10,651 nucleotides of DNA from an uncultured Candidatus Melainabacteria bacterium (GTDB taxonomy: Bacteria; Cyanobacteriota; Vampirovibrionia; Gastranaerophilales; Gastranaerophilaceae): the NCBI GenBank assembly GCA_937891325.1, contig CALAFU010000096.1, forward strand, positions 1-10,651. Reading direction: 5' to 3'. Shown one piece after another: positions 6,737 to 10,651 of this stretch. The first letter of the stretch is position 1. Each line of letters begins with the position of its first letter. The translations under genes and the position numbers were made by a program. A model generated the notes under the pieces. That model was not told the origin of the DNA. It was given only the letters and a program-made list of their open reading frames with translations, and did not search any database.

Positions 6737-7096
6737 TTAATAAATGTAAGTGCTCGATTTTTCACAAATATTTGTATCAATGCATTTTTGAATTTCTATA
6801 ATTTTATTTACGGTTGGAATAGAAAAACTCGTTTTTAAATAAAATATTTGTAATATGAATAAAATTAATAGCAAAATTATTTTGGTTCTATTGGGTAATT
6901 TGAACAAAAAAATACATATAAATAAAAGAGTTAGAATTATCAAACACAATAAAAATAGCAGAATTTGTATATTTAAAAGTCTTGTAAATAGGGCATTTGT
7001 TGTTATTATTCCGGCATGAAAAAACAATACTACAAAACAAATAATGCAAATTGTGGTTAATAATATAAAACTTATTTTTTCAAAATTGGTTTTCAT
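6737..7096 (-). CDS. Small membrane protein downstream of the MuF-like gene; candidate immunity or partner
   Basis: 119 aa starting MKTNFEKISFILL. Three strongly hydrophobic stretches at about residues 8-32, 42-66 and 71-93 predict three membrane helices, followed by a polar tail of about 25 residues with two cysteines (KCIDTNIC). No family is recognised. It begins 15 bp after the stop of the 372-aa MuF-like gene on the same strand, so the two are very likely one transcript. Only a weak AGGA some 14 bp upstream could serve as ribosome site. Small multi-pass membrane proteins directly downstream of toxin-like genes are often immunity proteins; holin-like or simple accessory roles are alternatives. 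No motif distinguishes these. Confidence 0.68.
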   Translation of the reverse strand: MKTNFEKISFILLTTICIICFVVLFFHAGIITTNALFTRLLNIQILLFLLCLIILTLLFICIFLFKLPNRTKIILLLILFILQIFYLKTSFSIPTVNKIIEIQKCIDTNICEKSSTYIY

Positions 7097-7111
7097 ATAG
7101 ATTATGTTATC

Positions 7112-8230
7112 CTATTTTTTGTAATCTGGCAATAAATCATACATTAAAGTTGAACATTTACAATATGGATATTCCCTACCTCGTTTTCGTCCTAACCTAT
7201 TTGCAACTTGGTCTCGTTCAGAATCCGCTGCCGCCTCTTCTACTGAAACTTTATGTGTGTGAACGTAGGTATATTGATCATAAACTTCTTTCAAATCGCT
7301 TAAAAGTCTTGCATATACTTCTCCTATAATACCCATTTCTTGTGTTGCTTCACAATTAGCTTTTGAATGGTAATATTTATCCATTTCAGCTTCTTTTAAT
7401 TCATAAGCATGGTATAGAAGCTCTAGATAGTTTGAAATAAAAACTTTTAAAGTGTTAGCAAGTGCATTTAATGGTGTTAATAGTCCAAGAATGTCTTTTA
7501 ACAAATTTTGTAATTTATCTTTTTTTGCTTGAATAGATATATATTCTTTATCAATATTATATTCACATTCTGGAAGATGCCTTCCATAGTCTTCAGATAA
7601 GTCTTCAAGGTTGGTTTCTGTGTTGTTAATTAAGTATTGAACTTTTGAATAACAGTCTTGAAGTTCATTAATATCATTTTTTATATTATAAGAAATATTT
7701 TCGGTTTCATTGTGACAATTTTTTATATTTTCAATTAAATTTTCAATATCTTTTATAATATCACATGACTCTTCGTCGACTTGTGTTTGCGCATTGTCTT
7801 CACTATATTCTGATATCTCGACAGTGCATTTACAATTTGGGTGAAGACGCTCTGGGACATTATCAAAAATATCAAATTCCTGACCGTCAAGCTCTAAGCA
7901 TTCTTTGCAAGTATGTTCACCATGTTCAGAGTGCCAAATATATTTAGTATTACTTATACCACCTTTTAAAATAATATTTTCAATATTTATTTGTTCATCA
8001 TTTGTACTCAAATTATTTGATTTAAGAGTGTTGTAACGATATAGAAGTTTTCCAAGTTCTTGTAAAATGTTATAAATATTTAAAAGCTTAACTTTATCTC
8101 CATCATTAAAAACAGGATTTGAATGATTTTTTATTAAATTATTTTGATATTTAGATATTTTATCAAAAAAATTCTCTGTGGATTTGTTTTCTTGTAATGC
8201 GTGTAAAATCTCATTTTTTAATTTAGACAT
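7112..8230 (-). CDS. MuF/SPP1 gp7-like zinc-motif protein with separate C-terminal block; candidate polymorphic toxin
   Basis: 372 aa with a good ribosome site (AAGGGGAG, spacing 7). Residues 1-95 are polar and helical. Residues 98-138 carry the signature of the C-terminal domain of phage head morphogenesis proteins (SPP1 gp7, Mu F): W99, T107-C108-x2-C111, D115-G116, then H130-P-N-C133-K-C135, a likely zinc site. Residues 150-240 look coiled-coil or helical and are Asn/Glu/Lys rich. Residues 243-275 are more hydrophobic. The last ~85 residues form a distinct block (YYHSKANCEATQ at 286-297, SDLKEVYDQY at 311-320, DSERDQVANRLGR at 336-348, YPYCKC at 354-359), resembling, from memory, C-terminal domains of Rhs-like polymorphic toxins. 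There is no signal peptide. No portal, terminase or capsid gene is nearby, so a toxin-like effector is more likely than a prophage head gene. The zinc motif is seen; toxin activity is inferred. Confidence 0.72.
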   Translation of the reverse strand: MSKLKNEILHALQENKSTENFFDKISKYQNNLIKNHSNPVFNDGDKVKLLNIYNILQELGKLLYRYNTLKSNNLSTNDEQINIENIILKGGISNTKYIWHSEHGEHTCKECLELDGQEFDIFDNVPERLHPNCKCTVEISEYSEDNAQTQVDEESCDIIKDIENLIENIKNCHNETENISYNIKNDINELQDCYSKVQYLINNTETNLEDLSEDYGRHLPECEYNIDKEYISIQAKKDKLQNLLKDILGLLTPLNALANTLKVFISNYLELLYHAYELKEAEMDKYYHSKANCEATQEMGIIGEVYARLLSDLKEVYDQYTYVHTHKVSVEEAAADSERDQVANRLGRKRGREYPYCKCSTLMYDLLPDYKK

Positions 8231-8276
8231 AACAAAACTCCCCTTAGATTAAATGTAGATTTCGTAAATGTGTAAT

Positions 8277-8309
8277 AATATATAGAACATTTTTTTCAAA
8301 ATTTGTCAA
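8277..8309 (-). promoter_or_regulatory. Probable promoter of the MuF-like gene
   Basis: On the minus strand a consensus TTGACA occupies 8309-8304. Downstream is the AT run TATATATTATTA, where TATATA (8284-8279, spacer 19) or TATATT (8282-8277, spacer 21) could act as -10. The -35 is perfect but the spacing is long, so this is a plausible rather than certain promoter. It would give a leader of about 40 bases before the ATG at 8230. Confidence 0.45.
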
Positions 8310-8315
8310 ATTTTG
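8297..8315. promoter_or_regulatory. 19-bp perfect palindrome over the -35 box, possible operator
   Basis: CAAAATTTG-T-CAAATTTTG is a perfect 9-bp inverted repeat with a one-base centre. It contains the TTGACA of the putative MuF-like gene promoter, so a protein bound here would block that promoter. It lies between two A/T-rich runs and has no T-tract of terminator type. Confidence 0.5.
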
Positions 8316-8328
8316 AGGATTTTTTCGC

Positions 8329-8353
8329 AAAAAAAAGGGGCTGTTTAAGCCCC
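8329..8353 (-). terminator. Intrinsic terminator of the TPR gene
   Basis: On the minus strand GGGGCT-TAAAC-AGCCCC (8353-8337) forms a six-pair GC-rich stem and is followed at once by eight Ts (8336-8329). It begins about 10 bp after the TPR stop codon at 8363-8365. This is the only textbook intrinsic terminator in the window, and it separates the TPR gene from the MuF-like gene downstream. Confidence 0.9.
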
Positions 8354-8362
8354 ATGAATCTT

Positions 8363-10033
8363 TTATAATTCAAATAGCGAGTGTAATCTTTGTTGTATAT
8401 CAGACTCATTCAAGTCTTCAGTTAATCTGTTCATATCAAGCGCCATTTGGTAATATTCAGCTGCTTGAGTTTTGTTGCCTAACATTTCGTTTGCTCTTGC
8501 CGCATTAAAGTATGCTAGTGTGTAAGAAGGGTTCACTTCAATTGCTTTTTCAAAGAATGGAAGTGCATCTTCTGCGCAACCTAGTCCGTCAAGGTAAATA
8601 ACGCCTAAGTTGTTTTGAGCGATGTCGAAATTTGGGTTTAAGTCAATAGATTTGTGATAAGATATAATGGCTTCTTCAATCATATCTTTTTCCCATAACG
8701 CTAAACCAGCTTTTGAGTAAGCTCTGAAGTTGTCAGGTTCTGTTGAAATTGCATCGCAGTATGAGCGAATAGCGTTTTCAATATCGCCTGATGCCATTAA
8801 TGCGTCACCTAATGATAATTTTAAATCGTAATTTTTATCATCAAGTTCAATACCTTCTTTAAATTTATCGATTGCTAAATCTAAGTTTCCATAAACTTCT
8901 GCGTAAGTTGAACCTAAAGCGTGGCAAACCATTGCAGTCCATTCGTTGTCAGGGTTAATGCTGATTGCTGTATTATAATGAGAAATTGCATCTTCAAATA
9001 ATTCAGCTTTAAGGTAAGCATAAGCCAACGAGTTATGGTAGAACGGATTTGTTTTGTCTTGTTCTAAAGCTAATCTGAATGCGCTTACTGAATTGATTTT
9101 GTCATCTTTTTTAAGGTATAAGTGACCTAATTCATAGTAAATAAATGCGCTGTCTTCAGGTTGAAGCTCTAAAAGTTGTGTGTAGTAATCGATTGAATCG
9201 TCAACCATTTCAGGGAAGTATGTTTGCGTTAAAGTTGCAAGTTTCATCAATACAACTTTGTTTTGTGGGTTTGAAGCGTATGCTTCTCTGTATGCTTCAA
9301 ATGCGCTTTCAGGTTTTTTGTTACGTACTGAAATATCGCCCATTTTTGATAAGAACACTTCCTTGTGTCCTGTTGATTTTGCTGCTTTTTCGTACAAGCC
9401 GTAAGCAGCTTTGGTCATGTTCATTTTTTCTAATAATGCACCTGTTTTTTGATAAGCCAAAACAGCAAAGTCATCTTTGAATGAACGAGTTAAAATCTTT
9501 AATGACGGAATGTCATAAGATAGCATGATTGAGCCTGAAATGAAGTAGTAAACAAAGTTCAATAAATCTTTGAAGGTTGTTCTTTCTTGACCCATTTTTC
9601 TTAAAATAGCTAATGATAATAAAATTCTAGGTCTAGCTGATTTCAAGCCTGTTAATTGAATTGCTTTTTTAAATTCTGTTTCTGCATCTAAATAGTTATC
9701 TGCCAATTTGTCAAAATAACCTTTGTAGATGTAAGCATTAGCGCTTTCTGGAGAACATTCCAATGCCATTTTACATTGAGCAATAGCTGCATCAACGTTG
9801 ATTTCGCCTTTTTCCCACATTAAAAATGCAAGACGATAGTAAACTTCTGGAATTTCAGGATTGTGTTTTGCAGCATTGATATAACCTTCAATTGCTTGTG
9901 ACCAATCTTCGTCTTGTTGTTTAATTAAATATCTTTGATGTGCTAATCTTGCGTTTTCTAATTCTTTTAATGCTAAGTTTTTTTCTTCTTGAGATAGTGC
10001 CATTTCTTCGGGTGCAAAAATTTGTTCTGACAT
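8363..10033 (-). CDS. Tetratricopeptide repeat (TPR) protein
   Basis: 556 aa from the ATG at 10033 (MSEQIFAPEEMALSQ). A TTG at 10081 extends the frame by 16 residues but has no ribosome site, whereas AAGGAG (10052-10047) lies 13 bp before the ATG, somewhat far but the best available. The protein is almost entirely TPRs of about 34 residues, roughly a dozen, with clear units such as EVYYRLAFLMWEKG, ANAYIYKGYFDKLAD, AFIYYELGHLYLKKDD, FYHNSLAYAYLKAE, FRAYSKAGLALWEKD and DIAQNNLGVIYLDGLG. Consensus W/L/G/Y/A/P positions are preserved. A more hydrophobic stretch (FVYYFISGSIMLSY, about residue 165) interrupts the array. There is no signal peptide or catalytic domain. TPR arrays serve as protein-protein scaffolds; the partner is unknown. 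It ends in a strong terminator and stands alone as a transcription unit. Confidence 0.93.
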   Translation of the reverse strand: MSEQIFAPEEMALSQEEKNLALKELENARLAHQRYLIKQQDEDWSQAIEGYINAAKHNPEIPEVYYRLAFLMWEKGEINVDAAIAQCKMALECSPESANAYIYKGYFDKLADNYLDAETEFKKAIQLTGLKSARPRILLSLAILRKMGQERTTFKDLLNFVYYFISGSIMLSYDIPSLKILTRSFKDDFAVLAYQKTGALLEKMNMTKAAYGLYEKAAKSTGHKEVFLSKMGDISVRNKKPESAFEAYREAYASNPQNKVVLMKLATLTQTYFPEMVDDSIDYYTQLLELQPEDSAFIYYELGHLYLKKDDKINSVSAFRLALEQDKTNPFYHNSLAYAYLKAELFEDAISHYNTAISINPDNEWTAMVCHALGSTYAEVYGNLDLAIDKFKEGIELDDKNYDLKLSLGDALMASGDIENAIRSYCDAISTEPDNFRAYSKAGLALWEKDMIEEAIISYHKSIDLNPNFDIAQNNLGVIYLDGLGCAEDALPFFEKAIEVNPSYTLAYFNAARANEMLGNKTQAAEYYQMALDMNRLTEDLNESDIQQRLHSLFEL

Positions 10034-10218
10034 TTTGAGTCGTTTTCTCCTTGTGTTTGTACCAAGGGTTTCGACCGTCAAAAATCAAAACTTGAGTAAA
10101 AGTTTAAAAACTCATACGAACATACTAAATTTTTCTTCAAATCTTGTATATAATCACTAATTATGGTAATATTACTATAAAGATTTTTAAACTAGACTAT
10201 ATATGAGATGAGGACATC
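10034..10218. promoter_or_regulatory. Divergent promoter region
   Basis: This 185-bp AT-rich gap separates the TPR gene (minus) from the membrane protein gene (plus), so both promoters must lie here. A plus-strand TATAAT is at 10149-10154, without a good -35, and would leave a leader of about 58 bases. A second candidate, TATAAA, is at 10176-10181. A perfect 10-bp palindrome GTAATATTAC lies between them at 10166-10175. For the TPR gene, TTGAAG (10140-10135) with TATGAG (10116-10111) is a weak possibility. Confidence 0.4.
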
Positions 10219-10651
10219 ATGAAAAGTACAACCCTAAGACGAGCAAATTTATCTAAAGAAAAAATTCAGGCTTTAGAAAACATTGCAAAATACAGACGTC
10301 AAACTCAAATAGCAAATGTTCAACAAAAGCAAGCTGTGAAATCAGTTGCACCTCAAATTAAAGAACGTGAACTTGATATGCTATGGACAAACTTCAAACA
10401 ACACAGCAAACAAGATAAATCACCAACAGTTTACCTTATTACAGGTTTTATCGCTGGTGCAATCGTAATGTTAATCATTACATCTTTGATTAGTTTCTCA
10501 ATGAAAAGTATGAACGAATCTGCTGAAGATATTGCAACAAAAGTTCCAGATACAAAAATTGAAGATACTGCAATAACTTTCATTCCTGCAGATAAAGAAG
10601 TTTCTTCTACTCCTGCAAAAGCTGCAACTGCAACAACTGCACCTAGACAAG
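10219..10651 (+). CDS. Single-pass membrane protein, N-terminal part, function unknown
   Basis: Open at the 3' edge; 144 residues are visible. It starts at ATG 10219 with GAGGA 5 bp upstream, a good ribosome site. Residues 1-68 are polar and basic (LRRANLSKEKIQALENIAKYRRQ), helical and likely cytoplasmic. A single membrane helix spans about residues 71-93 (TVYLITGFIAGAIVMLIITSL). After it come acidic and then Thr/Ala/Pro-rich sequences (STPAKAATATTAPRQ), a low-complexity linker of the kind found before periplasmic or wall-binding domains. The topology is therefore likely N-in, C-out, with a functional domain beyond the window. There is no recognised family in the visible part. It is divergent from the TPR gene, which may be functionally linked, but nothing in the sequence proves it. 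Confidence 0.85.
   Translation, partial: MKSTTLRRANLSKEKIQALENIAKYRRQTQIANVQQKQAVKSVAPQIKERELDMLWTNFKQHSKQDKSPTVYLITGFIAGAIVMLIITSLISFSMKSMNESAEDIATKVPDTKIEDTAITFIPADKEVSSTPAKAATATTAPRQ

Noticed and set aside
6595..6780. 61-aa minus-strand ORF across the small membrane genes
   Set aside because: It overlaps two better-supported genes, is Lys/Ile-rich antisense of AT-rich DNA, and has no promoter or ribosome site.
7112..8230. Reading the MuF-like gene as evidence of a prophage
   Set aside because: No other phage structural, packaging, lysis or integration gene is visible in the window, and the protein has extra domains not expected in a head protein.
9145..9480. 111-aa plus-strand ORF inside the TPR gene
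   Set aside because: Antisense shadow of a strongly supported repeat protein, with no family-like features.
10034..10081. TTG start adding 16 basic residues to the TPR protein
   Set aside because: No ribosome site upstream and it contains the AAGGAG used by the ATG at 10033.

Overview
The window is AT-rich bacterial DNA with standard-code genes, short gaps, and several overlapping or abutting gene ends. GC is lowest between about 6.3 and 8.3 kb. Together these suggest a gut-type, fermentative anaerobe: an NfnA-like flavoprotein beside a bifurcating-type EtfBA pair, a GH57 alpha-glucan enzyme, and TPR and small membrane proteins. My best guess at lineage is the non-photosynthetic cyanobacterial relatives (Melainabacteria/Gastranaerophilales). 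This is an impression from protein style and composition, not a proof; a clostridial or other AT-rich anaerobe remains possible.

Layout. (1) Bases 2-3424 form one tight plus-strand operon: the C-terminal end of an NfnA/SudB-type flavoprotein, a 58-aa four-cysteine protein, etfB, etfA (8-bp overlap) and purA. The first four look like one electron-transfer unit, with purA riding behind. (2) Bases 3425-3608 are a gap holding degenerate 8-bp tandem repeats, a long imperfect inverted repeat and a nested hairpin. (3) Bases 3609-5855 encode a GH57 enzyme with a C-terminal beta-sandwich domain, meeting a YjbQ-family gene tail to tail with overlapping stop codons. (4) Bases 6395-8230 are a very AT-rich accessory island: a 372-aa protein with the zinc-ligand signature of SPP1 gp7/Mu F phage head proteins and a separate Cys/His/Asp-rich C-terminal block, a small membrane protein 15 bp downstream, and a second small membrane protein converging on it. 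No other phage gene is visible. The best reading is a polymorphic-toxin-like effector with candidate immunity or partner proteins, but this is inference. (5) Bases 8363-10033 encode a large TPR protein with a clear intrinsic terminator. It is divergent from a single-pass membrane protein that runs off the end of the window.

The most novel candidates are the 6.4-8.2 kb toxin-like cluster, the four-cysteine protein in the NfnA-Etf operon, and the 8-bp repeat structure before the GH57 gene.
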